Source of the DNA: Peptoniphilus pacaensis
GTDB lineage: Bacteria > Bacillota > Clostridia > Tissierellales > Peptoniphilaceae
Reading direction: 5' to 3'
Length of the DNA: 64,000 bases
NCBI RefSeq assembly: GCF_900088125.1
Contig: NZ_FLQT01000003.1
Coordinates: 495,071-559,070, forward strand
The translations under genes were made by a program, and so were the position numbers. Below are positions 24,349 through 33,951 of this stretch, in pieces. Below the pieces are notes generated by a model. The model was not told the origin of the DNA. It ran no database searches and saw nothing but the letters and a program-made list of their open reading frames with translations. Within the stretch, counting starts at the first letter, position 1. Each line of letters begins with the position of its first letter.

Positions 24349-25522
24349 CCTTCGCCTCCAAAAGATCCTGATAGTCCATGTCGTAGATGGCGATAAGGGC
24401 GTATTCGGGATGGTCCTTTTCCACCTTCCACTTTAATTCGGCGTCGATGTGCTTTGCCTTGCCCTCTAAATCCATGGGCATGAGCACGTCGAAAATTAAA
24501 TTCAAGCCGTCCTTGCGGCCGACGATGCGAAAATCGTGGAGATCCAGGCGGGAATCTATTTCCCTGAGCTTCTTCTTCACGTAATCGTAGAGGGCGTTGC
24601 TCCGGGGATCGTCGATACGAATGGGATCGATGTGGATCGTCGCATCCATATGGTACTTGGCGGCAATGTGCCGCTCGATTTCGTCGATGTCCTGATGAAT
24701 TTTCATGACATCGTCTTCGCTGTTGACCTCCACGTGGAGGGTGAGGAATTGATTGTCGGCGCCGTAATCGTGATACATCATGTCGTGAACGCCGAGGGCC
24801 ACGGGGAAGCTCTTAATATCCTTCATAATGGCGCGGATCAACTCGGGATCGGTCTTGCGACCCAAAAGGGAATCCACGGTCTCCATTAAGCTTTCCCAGC
24901 CGCTTTTTAAGATGATGCCCGCCACGAGAAGGCCCATCCATCCGTCGATGTTCAACGAAAAAAAGTGATAGACCGCGAGGGACAGAAGCACCGCCGCCGT
25001 GGCGAAGACGTCGCCCCGCGCGTCGTAGCCCGTGGCCACGAGAAGTTCCGAATCCATGGCCTCGCCTAAGGCCACATTGTAGCGGTACAAAAACACCTTG
25101 CCCGCCATGGCAAAGATCAGTGCCCCCACGGCGAGTTTCGACGTTTCCATGACCTCGGGGTGAATGATGGTCTTCCCCGATTCCCATAACAAACTGAGCC
25201 CGGTCCAAATAATGATCAGGCTCACGAGAAAAGAGGCCAAATACTCCATGCGGGCGTGGCCGTAGGGATGGTTTCTGTCCGCCGGCATGGCGGCCAGGTG
25301 AAAGCCCCCCAGGGCGATGACGGAGCTCATCAGGTCCATGACATTGTTCAGGCCGTCGGCGATCATGGAGATGGCGCCTGCCAAGGTGCCTAAGACGATT
25401 TTCGACAGGGCAAAGATAAAGTTTAATACGATGCCCAATACCGCCGCTTCTCTCCCCATGGCGGTGCGCCGCGCCTGATCCTTGGGATCGGGCAATTTCT
25501 TTTGAATCAGTTTATCCAGCAT
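24341..25522 (-). CDS. Cation diffusion facilitator (CDF) metal transporter
   Basis: This is a 393-residue CDF protein with six membrane helices (about 25-230), metal-site residues in SMIADGLNNVMDLMSS (D56, D63 region) and ATGYDARGDVFATAAV, a cytoplasmic ZT-dimer domain (about 235-310) and a further C-terminal segment of about 85 residues. The long C-terminus is typical of a Firmicute subgroup. It exports zinc, manganese or iron against protons. It follows the CNNM/CorC gene by 11 bases, so the operon may serve divalent-metal balance. Confidence 0.9.
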   Translation of the reverse strand: MLDKLIQKKLPDPKDQARRTAMGREAAVLGIVLNFIFALSKIVLGTLAGAISMIADGLNNVMDLMSSVIALGGFHLAAMPADRNHPYGHARMEYLASFLVSLIIIWTGLSLLWESGKTIIHPEVMETSKLAVGALIFAMAGKVFLYRYNVALGEAMDSELLVATGYDARGDVFATAAVLLSLAVYHFFSLNIDGWMGLLVAGIILKSGWESLMETVDSLLGRKTDPELIRAIMKDIKSFPVALGVHDMMYHDYGADNQFLTLHVEVNSEDDVMKIHQDIDEIERHIAAKYHMDATIHIDPIRIDDPRSNALYDYVKKKLREIDSRLDLHDFRIVGRKDGLNLIFDVLMPMDLEGKAKHIDAELKWKVEKDHPEYALIAIYDMDYQDLLEAKDE

Positions 25523-25533
25523 AGTTCCCTCGC

Positions 25534-26784
25534 CTAAGCGTCGGTTCTTAAATCCATCTTCAATTTCGTCATCTTCAGGCCCTGCATTTCGTTCACCGTA
25601 AAGAGAATGTCGCCGTAGCGCACCACTTCCCCCTGCTTGGGAATGCGGTCCAAAAGCTCGATGACGAAGCCGCCGATGGAGTCGGATTTTTCGCTTTCCA
25701 AATTCATGTGGAAGTAGTCGTTGATCTCGTCGATCCTGAGCTCCGGATCCACGAGGTAGACGCCGTTTTCCAGAAGAATCACGTCGGTGCTTTCCAAATC
25801 GTACTCGTCGTCGATATTGCCCACGAGCTCTTCCAAAATATCTTCCATGGTGATTATGCCGCTGGTGCCGGCGTACTCGTCCACCACCACGGCGATGGAA
25901 AGATTACGCGCCTTCAGCTCGCGGAAAATGCGATCGGCCACGGCGCTTTCGCCGATAAAGTAGGCGTCGCGGAGAATTTCTCTCAGGTGAATCGCCTCCC
26001 CTTGAGCCAAGAGGCGCACCACATCTTTCATGTATAGGATGCCGATAATGTGGTCGATGGAATCTTCGTAGACGGGAATGCGGCTGTAGCGATTGTCCTT
26101 CAGCAGCTCAAAGATTTCCTCTTCCGTAGCCTCCACATCCAGCGCCACCACGGAAGTGCGGGGCTTCATCATGTCCGAAGCCGTGGCGGAAGAAAAGTCC
26201 AGCACATTGTCGATATAGGCCCGCTCTTCCCGCTGCAGCACCCCTTCCTCTTCTCCCACTTCTACCAGGGTTTTAAATTCTTCCTCGGTAATGGTGGGGG
26301 AATCGTCCACATTGGAAAAAAGCAGCTTGGTCATGAGATTGGTAAAGGCCGAGAGGAGAAAGACCAGGGGCGTAAAGAGCGTGGTGAGCCGGCTAATGGA
26401 CTTCGCCACCTTGCGGCTGATCATTTCCGGCTGCTGTTGGGCGGCGGTTTTCGGCAGCACTTCGCCGAAGATCAAGACCAAAATGGTCATGACCACCGTG
26501 GCCACCACCGGGCCGCTGGCGCCCAAGAGTTGGGTGAAAAACACCGTGGCCACCGCCGAGGAGGCGATGTTGACGATGTTGTTGCCGATTAAAATACTGG
26601 ACAGCACGTCCTGGGGCTTTTCCAAAAGTTTTAAAACGGTCAAACTTTTATTGTCCCCGTCGGCGGCGCGCTGACGCAGGCGAATTTGATTCACCGAAGT
26701 GAGGGCCGTTTCCGACGAAGAGAAAAAACCCGATAGAGCAATTAATATTGCGACGACCGGTATATATATCCAAATATCTTCCAT
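25534..26784 (-). CDS. CNNM/CorC-type hemolysin-family transporter
   Basis: This is a 416-residue protein with a DUF21/CNNM membrane domain (residues about 1-175, FFSSSETALTSVNQIRLRQ near 20-38), a CBS pair (about 205-330, MKPRTSVVALDVEATEEEI; VVDEYAGTSGIITMEDILEE) and a CorC_HlyC domain at the end. Family members export magnesium or related ions. It lies between the YpmS-like and CDF genes with gaps of 0 and 11 bases. The hemolysin name is historical and no toxin role is implied. Confidence 0.9.
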   Translation of the reverse strand: MEDIWIYIPVVAILIALSGFFSSSETALTSVNQIRLRQRAADGDNKSLTVLKLLEKPQDVLSSILIGNNIVNIASSAVATVFFTQLLGASGPVVATVVMTILVLIFGEVLPKTAAQQQPEMISRKVAKSISRLTTLFTPLVFLLSAFTNLMTKLLFSNVDDSPTITEEEFKTLVEVGEEEGVLQREERAYIDNVLDFSSATASDMMKPRTSVVALDVEATEEEIFELLKDNRYSRIPVYEDSIDHIIGILYMKDVVRLLAQGEAIHLREILRDAYFIGESAVADRIFRELKARNLSIAVVVDEYAGTSGIITMEDILEELVGNIDDEYDLESTDVILLENGVYLVDPELRIDEINDYFHMNLESEKSDSIGGFVIELLDRIPKQGEVVRYGDILFTVNEMQGLKMTKLKMDLRTDA

Positions 26785-27342
26785 TTACTTCGCTCCCAAA
26801 TTTCCTTCAAATACGTAGCGGTCATTCTTTACATCCAGTACCTTCGCCCGCAAGGTGCCCATATGCTCGGGCATAAAGGCGTTGGGATCCAGGACGATTT
26901 CTTTTTGTGCCGGCACCAACTTGAGCCCCTCCACATTCACGGAGGCTTGGGCCAGAGAAAGGGCCGCTCCTTCGGGGAGCAGGAGGCTTCCCAAATTCAA
27001 ACGCTCCACCTTCATGTGCACCGTGCCGTCTTTATAGGCGACGGGATTCGTCTTTAAGACCAGTTCACTCCGCATGCCGTAAGCCTCCACGGGTATGCGG
27101 AAATAAAAGCCGTCGGCGACCGAAAAACGAATATCGCTTCCGCTTCTTTCCAAGCCTTCGCGCATGGCGCTCTCCAAGGCTTCTCTCGTCAGGCTCACTT
27201 CGTAATTGGATTTTTCATTTATAACGATCTCTTCTTCCTTCGGCCGTTCCTTGGGGCGGGACAAAATAAACAGGCCCACGAGAACGATGATGTTCACGGC
27301 CAGAAGCAAAAGAAAAGCAATTTTCCACGAGGAATTGTGCAT
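26785..27342 (-). CDS. YpmS-like (DUF2140) anchored protein
   Basis: This 185-residue protein has one N-terminal membrane helix (residues about 8-27), a charged linker and an extracellular domain rich in beta strands (RIPVEAYGMRSELVLKTNP; LNLGSLLLPEGAALSLAQ). This is the layout of YpmS/DUF2140 proteins, whose function is unknown. Its stop codon touches the CNNM start. It heads the minus-strand metal/ABC operon and is divergent from sppA. Confidence 0.65.
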   Translation of the reverse strand: MHNSSWKIAFLLLLAVNIIVLVGLFILSRPKERPKEEEIVINEKSNYEVSLTREALESAMREGLERSGSDIRFSVADGFYFRIPVEAYGMRSELVLKTNPVAYKDGTVHMKVERLNLGSLLLPEGAALSLAQASVNVEGLKLVPAQKEIVLDPNAFMPEHMGTLRAKVLDVKNDRYVFEGNLGAK

Positions 27343-27435
27343 GGTACGCTCCTGTGTTATGATTTTTTTGTACGCATTCGTACTAGAGATATCATACTAT
27401 AATATGAAAAACAATTGTAGCAGTAAGGAGGATTT

Positions 27436-28449
27436 ATGCTTGAAAAAATGAATACGAGACGGTGGATTGCCGTAGGCATCGCCGTGTTGATCCTGGGGAT
27501 CAGCGCCCTTTCAAGCGGCATCAGCGAAAATCTCAATCGCGAAGCGCGCATGAGAAAGCTGGAAGATTCCCTGAAAGATGCCGTCAGCGGCATGAACGAA
27601 GAAGTGGTGGAAGAAGGAGATGCCGACAAGCGCATCGCCGTCATTACCGTGGATGGCGCCATTATGAATGTGCCTCAGGCCTCCTTCCTCACCGAAGCCT
27701 ACGATCATCAGGCCACACTGAACGCCTTGGACAATGTTTTAGAAGACGACACCATTAAAGGCGTGCTCCTGAAGGTAAACTCCCCCGGCGGCGGCGTCTA
27801 CGAAAGCGCCGAGCTGCACAAGCGGGTGAAGGCCATTGTCGACGCGAAAAAGCCCGTCTACGTGTCCATGGGCGATACGGCGGCCAGCGGCGGCTATTAT
27901 ATTTCCGCCCCGGCGACGAAAATTTTCGCCGCCCCCTCCACCCTCACCGGCTCCATCGGCGTCATTATGGGAGGAACCAATATTTCCGGCCTCATGGAAA
28001 AATTCGGCATCGCCGATCAAACCATTAAGAGCGCCGCTCACAAGGACATCGGCAGCAACACCCGCCCCATGACCGAGGAAGAACGGGCCATTTTGCAAAG
28101 CGTGGTGGACGATCTCTACGGGGAATTTTTAAACGTGGTTTCCCAAGGCCGCCACATGGATATGGCCAAGCTTCGTCCCTTGGCCGACGGCAGAGTCTTT
28201 ACAGGCAAGCAGGCCAAGGCCCAAGGCCTGGTAGACGAGCTGGGCTATCCGGAAGACGCCTTGGCGGCGCTGAAAAAAGCCATTAAGGTAGACGAGCCCG
28301 AAGTCTTTAACTACACCACGGGCCTGGGAGACAATTTCTTCGCCTCCCTCTTCAGCCAAAAGGCTTCGCAAAACGAAGCGGCGGCCAATCTCGTGCTGAA
28401 AGCCCTCGCCGACAACGACCGGCCCATGTACCTCTACGGAGGTGAATAA
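27436..28449 (+). CDS. sppA: Signal peptide peptidase SppA
   Basis: This 337-residue membrane-anchored serine protease cuts leftover signal peptides. A single N-terminal anchor (residues about 11-30) precedes the S49 domain. The catalytic Ser lies in GDTAASGGYYI (near residue 153) and the catalytic Lys in SAAHKDIGS (near 204). The motif VNSPGGGVYES is intact. This is the short Firmicute form. A GGAGG ribosome site precedes ATG 27436, and the stop overlaps the start of the RDD gene by 1 base. Confidence 0.92.
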   Translation: MLEKMNTRRWIAVGIAVLILGISALSSGISENLNREARMRKLEDSLKDAVSGMNEEVVEEGDADKRIAVITVDGAIMNVPQASFLTEAYDHQATLNALDNVLEDDTIKGVLLKVNSPGGGVYESAELHKRVKAIVDAKKPVYVSMGDTAASGGYYISAPATKIFAAPSTLTGSIGVIMGGTNISGLMEKFGIADQTIKSAAHKDIGSNTRPMTEEERAILQSVVDDLYGEFLNVVSQGRHMDMAKLRPLADGRVFTGKQAKAQGLVDELGYPEDALAALKKAIKVDEPEVFNYTTGLGDNFFASLFSQKASQNEAAANLVLKALADNDRPMYLYGGE

Positions 28450-29171
28450 TGAAAGACCAACACTACGATCCTTTTTCCGAAAAGAAAAAAGGCCTCTTTC
28501 ATAAAAAAGAGACCGACGAAAAAGAAATGTCCGTAAATGACGAAGGGATCGAAAAAATTTCCGAGCCGATCATCGATAAGGCGGATGAAAAAATTTCCGA
28601 GCCGATTATCGAAACGACGAAAGCGGAAAAGCCCTTCGAAGAAAATTTCTCTGAAGGCCCCGAACCGAAGGCGGATATCGCCAAGGCGCCTCTACGTCGA
28701 CGCAAGTATCCCGTCTCCGCCATGGTCTCGGCGGGCTTTTGGATTCGCACCGTGGCCTTTTTAATCGATGCCGCCGTCGCCGCGGCCTTTGCCTCGATCT
28801 TCGCCTCGCCTATTACCGCCTTCTTCCTCACGGATGGAAGCTTGGCCGCCAAAGCCATCAGCGGTTTCTTCTTCTACCTGTACTTCGTTCTTTCCACCTA
28901 CCTGACCAACGGTCAGACCTTGGGAAAAATGATGACGGGGATTCGCGTCATTCATCCCGACGAGCCGCGCCTCTCTTTGACCACCGTCGTCATTCGAGAA
29001 GGCTTTTGCCGCCTGATCCAAACCACCTTCCTTCTGCTCTACGTCATCACCGCCTTCTCCGAAAGGAAACAAAACCTCGGCGACTTCCTTTCCGACACCT
29101 TCGTCGTGAAAGACGCCCTCTACGTGGTGGAGAAAGACGAAGGCGATCTCTTTTACGCCTACGAAAACTAA
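28449..29171 (+). CDS. RDD-family membrane protein
   Basis: This is a 240-residue protein. The first 80 residues are charged and contain two near-identical copies of KISEPIID/E motifs. The RDD domain follows (about 90-225), starting ASGFWIRTVAFLIDA-like and including LTNGQTLGKMMTGIRVI, with three membrane helices. RDD proteins are poorly understood; some act in Na+/H+ exchange. It is cotranscribed with sppA. A terminator follows at 29187. Confidence 0.82.
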   Translation: MKDQHYDPFSEKKKGLFHKKETDEKEMSVNDEGIEKISEPIIDKADEKISEPIIETTKAEKPFEENFSEGPEPKADIAKAPLRRRKYPVSAMVSAGFWIRTVAFLIDAAVAAAFASIFASPITAFFLTDGSLAAKAISGFFFYLYFVLSTYLTNGQTLGKMMTGIRVIHPDEPRLSLTTVVIREGFCRLIQTTFLLLYVITAFSERKQNLGDFLSDTFVVKDALYVVEKDEGDLFYAYEN

Positions 29172-29186
29172 ATCGTGACATGAAAA

Positions 29187-29217
29187 AACTGCGGACAAGG
29201 TCGCCGCAGTTTTTTTG
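29187..29217 (+). terminator. Terminator of sppA operon
   Basis: AACTGCGG (29187-29194) pairs with CCGCAGTT (29204-29211), followed by a T run. Confidence 0.8.
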
Positions 29218-29240
29218 CGCCCTCGTTTAGAAAAGGGCAT

Positions 29241-29271
29241 AAAAAAAAGACCGCCATTCGGCGATCTTCTT
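29241..29271 (-). terminator. Terminator of tRNA-Thr
   Basis: On the minus strand AAGATCGCC pairs with GGCGGTCTT around GAAT, followed by eight T, directly after the tRNA 3' end. Confidence 0.75.
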
Positions 29272-29273
29272 TG

Positions 29274-29349
29274 TGGAGCTATCGACGGGACTTGAACCTG
29301 CGACCTCTACATTACCAATGTAGTGCTCTACCGGCTGAGCTACGATAGC
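29274..29349 (-). tRNA. tRNA-Thr (anticodon GGT)
   Basis: This 76-base tRNA with encoded CCA has acceptor stem GCTATCG/CGATAGC, D-arm GCTC...GAGC, anticodon stem CTACA/TGTAG with loop TTGGTAA (anticodon GGT), and T-arm with GGTTCAAGTCC. All four stems pair. Confidence 0.96.
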
Positions 29350-29391
29350 ATCTCAATACCTATATGATTATAGGCGAGAGATTGTCTTTTG

Positions 29392-31059
29392 TCAAGGGCG
29401 AATTCGTTTCTTTTTTAATCGCCGGGATTCCGCCTCTTCGGTCCCGGAAATATCCTTGCCCTCCTCGTCGAAGATTTCGTCTTCGTTGTCGGTATAGACC
29501 ACCTTGTCCCCGGCACAGAGCACGGTCTGGCCCGAGGGCACGAGAATGTTTTGATCCCGCTGCACGATGAGGATCAGCTCCGAAGGCTTAAAGTCGATGT
29601 CCATAATCCGCTTGCCCTCCCAGGGGTGGTGCTTGCGGATGGTGAACTCTTCCAGATTGCCCCCCACTTCGTCGAAGTGGCTCTTGCCGCCGATGACGGC
29701 CACGTCGCCTTTTTCCAGCACCGTGTTGCCGTGGGGCACGATGGTCCTGCCCTTTCTCACGATTTTCGCCACGATAAAGTCGAAGGTCAAATTTAAGTCC
29801 TTCACCGACGTGCCGATGAGCTCTTCGTCGTGAATATGGGTTTCCAAAAAGCCGATGTCGCTTCGGTCTTGGTAGTAGTTAAAGGTCTTGAGCACCGTGT
29901 CGTTGGGATCCAGCATGTCCATTTTCTTCACCACCCAAGGGAGCAGGGAGCCTTGAATCAGGCTGGAGACGATACACAGGGCGAAGACGGCGTGAAAGAG
30001 ATCCCCTTCCAGGGGCGCGCCGCTGTTAATGACCATAATGGCAAAGGCGATGGCCGCCGCTCCCCGCAGGCCGGCCCAGCAGAGAACCACATTTTGCTTC
30101 ACCGTGGATTTAAAAAAGGCCATGACGCTGAAGACGGCCACGGGACGGGCCACGAAGATCATAAATAGGGTGACGATGAATCCGATGGGCAGCCAATGGA
30201 CGAGGGTGGGCAGATCGGAAAGAAAGCCGATGAGAAAGAACAGGCTGATCTGCATAATTTCCGTCAGACCGTCGAAGAAGAACACCACTTCCCGCTTGCC
30301 CATGTACTCCTGATTGCCGACGATGATGCCGAAGAGGTAGGCGGCCAAATAGCCGTTGCCGTCCAGGACGCCGGTAAGGGCGTAGGTGCCCAAAGCCATG
30401 GCGAAGACGTAAATGGTAAACAGCCCTTCTTTACGAAAGTTCACATGCTCCGTTATAAAAAAGAAGATGCGAGTCATGAGAAAGCCGATGACGAGGGCAA
30501 AGCCGATTTGTTTTGCCACCAACAGGGGAATGGAAATGTCCGAGCCCAGGAGTATGCTCAAGAAGATCATGGTCATGGTGTAGGCCGTCGGGTCGTTGGA
30601 GCCGCTCTCCAGTTCCAGCAAGGGGGCGGAGCGATACTTCAGGTTCAGATTTTTGCTCTGCAGCACCGATGAGACCGAGGCGTAATCCGTGGAGCCGACG
30701 ACGGCACCGAAGAGCATGGATTCGATCATGGAAAAGTGCAGGACGTAATGGACGAAGAGCCCGGTGACCAGGGCGGTGATCACCACGCCCAAACAACTTA
30801 ATATGACGGCGGGCTTCAGGACGGGAATGCCCATTTCCAGCTTGGTACCGTAGCCCCCGTAGAACATAATGATGAACAGGGCGAAGGAGGCGTAGCGCTC
30901 CATAAAGTCGAAATTTTGAAAGTCCAGCCCCAGGGAGGCGGCGCCGATGCCGAGAATGAAAAATAACAGCAGGGCGGGGATCCCGTATTTATGGGAGACG
31001 CGAATGGCAAAGAGGGCCAATATAAAAACGATGGAGACAAAAAGCAAGAGTTGATTCAC
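29392..31059 (-). CDS. Potassium/proton antiporter (CPA1, NhaP2/CvrA-like)
   Basis: This is a 555-residue protein with a twelve-helix cation/proton antiporter domain (residues about 1-385). ESGSNDPTAYTMT near 153 carries the conserved Asp pair of CPA1 proteins. It has two C-terminal regulator regions including a TrkA-C domain (about 400-475, DVAVIGGKSHFDEV). NhaP2-type antiporters with TrkA-C move K+ out in exchange for H+. The start overlaps the Ogt stop by 4 bases, placing it last in a four-gene operon. Confidence 0.88.
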   Translation of the reverse strand: MNQLLLFVSIVFILALFAIRVSHKYGIPALLLFFILGIGAASLGLDFQNFDFMERYASFALFIIMFYGGYGTKLEMGIPVLKPAVILSCLGVVITALVTGLFVHYVLHFSMIESMLFGAVVGSTDYASVSSVLQSKNLNLKYRSAPLLELESGSNDPTAYTMTMIFLSILLGSDISIPLLVAKQIGFALVIGFLMTRIFFFITEHVNFRKEGLFTIYVFAMALGTYALTGVLDGNGYLAAYLFGIIVGNQEYMGKREVVFFFDGLTEIMQISLFFLIGFLSDLPTLVHWLPIGFIVTLFMIFVARPVAVFSVMAFFKSTVKQNVVLCWAGLRGAAAIAFAIMVINSGAPLEGDLFHAVFALCIVSSLIQGSLLPWVVKKMDMLDPNDTVLKTFNYYQDRSDIGFLETHIHDEELIGTSVKDLNLTFDFIVAKIVRKGRTIVPHGNTVLEKGDVAVIGGKSHFDEVGGNLEEFTIRKHHPWEGKRIMDIDFKPSELILIVQRDQNILVPSGQTVLCAGDKVVYTDNEDEIFDEEGKDISGTEEAESRRLKKKRIRP

Positions 31060-31526
31060 GACACAGCTCCTTCAAATGCTAAGAGGGCGATCTTTTTTTC
31101 GTCGCCGCCGGTGTAGCGGCCCGGCTCGCCGTTTTGACGGATCACGCGGTGACAGGGCACGACGATGATGTGGGGATTTTTCGACAGGGCGGTTCCCACG
31201 GCGCGGGCGGCACCTGGCGATCCCGCGGCTCGGGCCAGCTCGCCGTAGCTTGCGGTCTCGCCGAAGGGAATCTTCATCGCCTCGTCGTAGACCCTCTGGG
31301 CAAAGGCGGAGGGCGCCTTCTTCAGGGGCAGGTCGAAGGTCTTCCGCTTGCCGGAAAAATACTCCCTGAGCTCCCTTACCGCCCGCTCGCACAAGGCATT
31401 GCCGCAGGATGCGTGGGCTTCGCCTGTAAAATCGATGGAAAGAATCCGCTCATCGTCGGCGGTGATTTTTATTCTGCCCACCGGCGTTTCGACGAAAGCC
31501 TCGAAAATCGGCTCTTGAATTTGCAT
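31056..31526 (-). CDS. ogt: Methylated-DNA-protein cysteine methyltransferase
   Basis: This 156-residue DNA repair protein removes the methyl group of O6-methylguanine onto a cysteine. The active site is IVVPCHRVI (Cys125), with the DNA-binding helix residues in SYGELARAAGSPGAARAVG (94-112) ahead of it. It has the usual length for Ogt. It lies between an SGNH gene and an antiporter gene with tight spacing and is probably cotranscribed with both, although the functions are unrelated. Confidence 0.93.
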   Translation of the reverse strand: MQIQEPIFEAFVETPVGRIKITADDERILSIDFTGEAHASCGNALCERAVRELREYFSGKRKTFDLPLKKAPSAFAQRVYDEAMKIPFGETASYGELARAAGSPGAARAVGTALSKNPHIIVVPCHRVIRQNGEPGRYTGGDEKKIALLAFEGAVS

Positions 31527-31539
31527 TTTCTCCCCGTTT

Positions 31540-32490
31540 CTATTTTATGCCGTCTAAAAGAATCTCCGGCTTCGACCACAAGGTGCGATTGAATTTTATC
31601 GCGCCCGCTTCGTTTAAGTGGTAGCCGTCGTAAAAATCCTCCCGCTCGAGCCCCGCCGCGGATTTCAATTCGTTGAGATCCACGAAGGGAATGGCGGATT
31701 CTTTCGCAAAGGCTTTTACATCCTCGATGGAAGCCTTATACATATTCTCTTTATACGTCGGCGTCTTCACCAAAATAAATCGAATGCCCCTGTCGTCGCA
31801 GTACTTTTTCATTTTCAAAAGTATGGCCTTGTCCGACCGGCGCATATGGCGCAGAAAATCTTTCGAACTGAAATGCTCCCCTCCTGCCGCAAAATCCTCG
31901 CTTTGCCCTTGAAGGGCCACGTGGCCTCTCAGCGGATCCTTGTAGTCTTCCGGCCGCACGTTGTAATCCTCGTCTTTTAATTCCGACCAGCGGCTATGGT
32001 ATTTTATTAAGGGAAAGAGGGCCTGGGGCCAAAGCTTGCGAGGCGCCGCATTCACCACCATGGCCAGTTTATTAAAGCTGAAGGGCAAGGGATCCGAATA
32101 GGAATGGACGACGCCTTCCTCGCCGTAATCCCCGTCGTAAATACAGGTCATGACATCCAGCACCACCGCCTCGGGCTTCTGTGTGCCCACGGCTTCTTTT
32201 AAATAATAATAACTGGCGTCCACCGGCTGTTGTTGACTGGCCAGGACATAGGATTTCACGCCGCAAAGCTCTTCGAGAATGTTCGGCGAAAAGGTGCAAT
32301 AACTGTGGCTGGCGCCTAAAAAGTAAATGGTTCCCCTGTCTTCTTCGTTGTAGAAGCCGCCGATCTTGTTACTCATGTCCCAGGGCGGCTCGAGGGATTT
32401 GCGAATACAGATTTGATTGGCGCGGGCCAAGGCGAGGCAGAGGATCGCGCAAAACAAAAGGCATTTCGCCCATGTGATGACTTTTTTCAT
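31540..32490 (-). CDS. SGNH-type accessory protein of MBOAT acyl transfer (DltD/AlgX-like role)
   Basis: This 316-residue protein has one N-terminal membrane anchor (residues about 7-24) and an SGNH/GDSL-like fold outside. The nucleophile block is IYFLGASHSYCTFSP (near 55-69) and the catalytic Asp/His are in DFYDGYHLNEAGA near 286-298. It follows the MBOAT gene by 12 bases. Paired MBOAT and SGNH proteins O-acetylate or acylate cell-wall polymers. The acyl acceptor is not known. It is shorter than DltD and no dltA or dltC is nearby, so a D-alanylation role is unlikely. Confidence 0.72.
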   Translation of the reverse strand: MKKVITWAKCLLFCAILCLALARANQICIRKSLEPPWDMSNKIGGFYNEEDRGTIYFLGASHSYCTFSPNILEELCGVKSYVLASQQQPVDASYYYLKEAVGTQKPEAVVLDVMTCIYDGDYGEEGVVHSYSDPLPFSFNKLAMVVNAAPRKLWPQALFPLIKYHSRWSELKDEDYNVRPEDYKDPLRGHVALQGQSEDFAAGGEHFSSKDFLRHMRRSDKAILLKMKKYCDDRGIRFILVKTPTYKENMYKASIEDVKAFAKESAIPFVDLNELKSAAGLEREDFYDGYHLNEAGAIKFNRTLWSKPEILLDGIK

Positions 32491-32502
32491 CCTTTCCGCC
32501 TC

Positions 32503-33951
32503 CTAAAATTGAAAGTAAATAAATTGGCTTTCCGCATAACCCGGACCGTAGACGCCGAAAATAACCGTGGCGAGAATCAAGGACCACAGGATGATCCAGC
32601 GCAAAAGAACGGGGCCTCGGGCCACGGCATCCCCGAGTTTCACGCCGCGGTATTTTATCCCGTCCACAACCACAAGCACCGCCATAGCGACGAGGGCGCA
32701 CACCATGTTCACGTTGCCCAAGGCGGAGTTTGCCAATTGGTTTAAAAATAAATCCCTGCCGTAGTCGCCGGCAAACAAAAGGCGTATGTAGCGAAAGCCC
32801 TGTGTAATCGAATCGGCTCGGAAAAAGACAAATGCCGTTACGACCACGACAAAGGTGTAAGCTCGGCCGCCGATCCGTTTGAGCCCGGCGGATTTTTTTC
32901 CTTTGCCTATTCCCGTCGCGGCTTCCAGGCAATTGAACAGGCCGTGAATGACGCCCCACAAGACGAAATGCATGGCCGCCCCGTGCCAAAGGCCGGAGAC
33001 CATAAACACCGCCATCAGATTAAAGAGATGGCGCGGGCGTCCTTTCCTGCTGCCTCCCAGGGGAATATACAAGTAATCGCGAAACCAGGTGGACAGGGAA
33101 ATGTGCCAGCGCCGCCAAAATTCGCCGATGGATGCGGCCAAGAGAGGCTCTTTGAAATTGTCCATGAGATCGATGCCCAGCACCTTCGCCGAGCCCTTGG
33201 CGATGACGGAGTAGGAGTAAAAATCGCAGTAAATCTGAATGGTGAAAAAAACCGCCCCGACGAGGAGCATGAGCCCTCCGTAGGATCCGCTGTCATTAAA
33301 CACTTCATTGACCAAAATGGCCACCCGATCGGCCAAGACCAGCTTTAGGAAAAAGCCCCAACACATGTAGACGAAGCCTTGGACCATGTTTTCGTAGGAG
33401 AAAGTCGCGGGCTTTTTTATTTGAGGCAAAAGATTCGTGGAGCGCTCGATGGGCCCTGCCACCAGTTGGGGAAAAAAGGACACGAAGAGGGCGTAGTCCA
33501 ACAGATTCCTCTCCGCTTTTAAATCACCCCGATACACGTCCACCGTGTAGCCCAAGGCCTGGAAGGTGTAAAAAGAAATCCCCACGGGAAGGAGAAAGCG
33601 AAAACTTAAATCCAGGGTCGTTCCGTTAAATAAGCCGGCCAATCGATTATATGTATTCACGGTAAAGTTCGCGTATTTAAATAAAAAGAGAATGCCCAGA
33701 TTAATGAGGAAGCAAAAAAACACAAAGGTCTTTTTCCTTCTCTCCTCTTTCGCATCCTCCACGCCTATTCCCGTCACGAAGGTGATCACAATGGACAGCA
33801 CCATCAGGAGGGTGTACTTTACGTTCCAACAGCTGTAGAAAAATAAACTGGCCGCTAAAAGAAAGCCCTTTTTCGCCCGAGGGGGCAAGAAAAAGTAAAG
33901 GGCGACGACGATGGGAAAGAAAAGTAAGTAATTTAGGGAATTAAAAAGCAT
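32503..33951 (-). CDS. MBOAT O-acyltransferase (AlgI/PatA-like)
   Basis: This is a 482-residue membrane protein from ATG 33951, where GGAGG stands 5 bases upstream. The longer frame to 34047 lacks a ribosome site. It has many membrane helices, and MBOAT marks include PQLVAGPIER (near 170), the catalytic His region GLWHGAAMHFVLWG (near 315) and SLSTWFRDYLYIPLGG. AlgI-type enzymes move acetyl groups across the membrane to exported polymers, here probably together with the SGNH protein encoded next. It heads the operon leading to ogt and the antiporter. Confidence 0.9.
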   Translation of the reverse strand: MLFNSLNYLLFFPIVVALYFFLPPRAKKGFLLAASLFFYSCWNVKYTLLMVLSIVITFVTGIGVEDAKEERRKKTFVFFCFLINLGILFLFKYANFTVNTYNRLAGLFNGTTLDLSFRFLLPVGISFYTFQALGYTVDVYRGDLKAERNLLDYALFVSFFPQLVAGPIERSTNLLPQIKKPATFSYENMVQGFVYMCWGFFLKLVLADRVAILVNEVFNDSGSYGGLMLLVGAVFFTIQIYCDFYSYSVIAKGSAKVLGIDLMDNFKEPLLAASIGEFWRRWHISLSTWFRDYLYIPLGGSRKGRPRHLFNLMAVFMVSGLWHGAAMHFVLWGVIHGLFNCLEAATGIGKGKKSAGLKRIGGRAYTFVVVVTAFVFFRADSITQGFRYIRLLFAGDYGRDLFLNQLANSALGNVNMVCALVAMAVLVVVDGIKYRGVKLGDAVARGPVLLRWIILWSLILATVIFGVYGPGYAESQFIYFQF

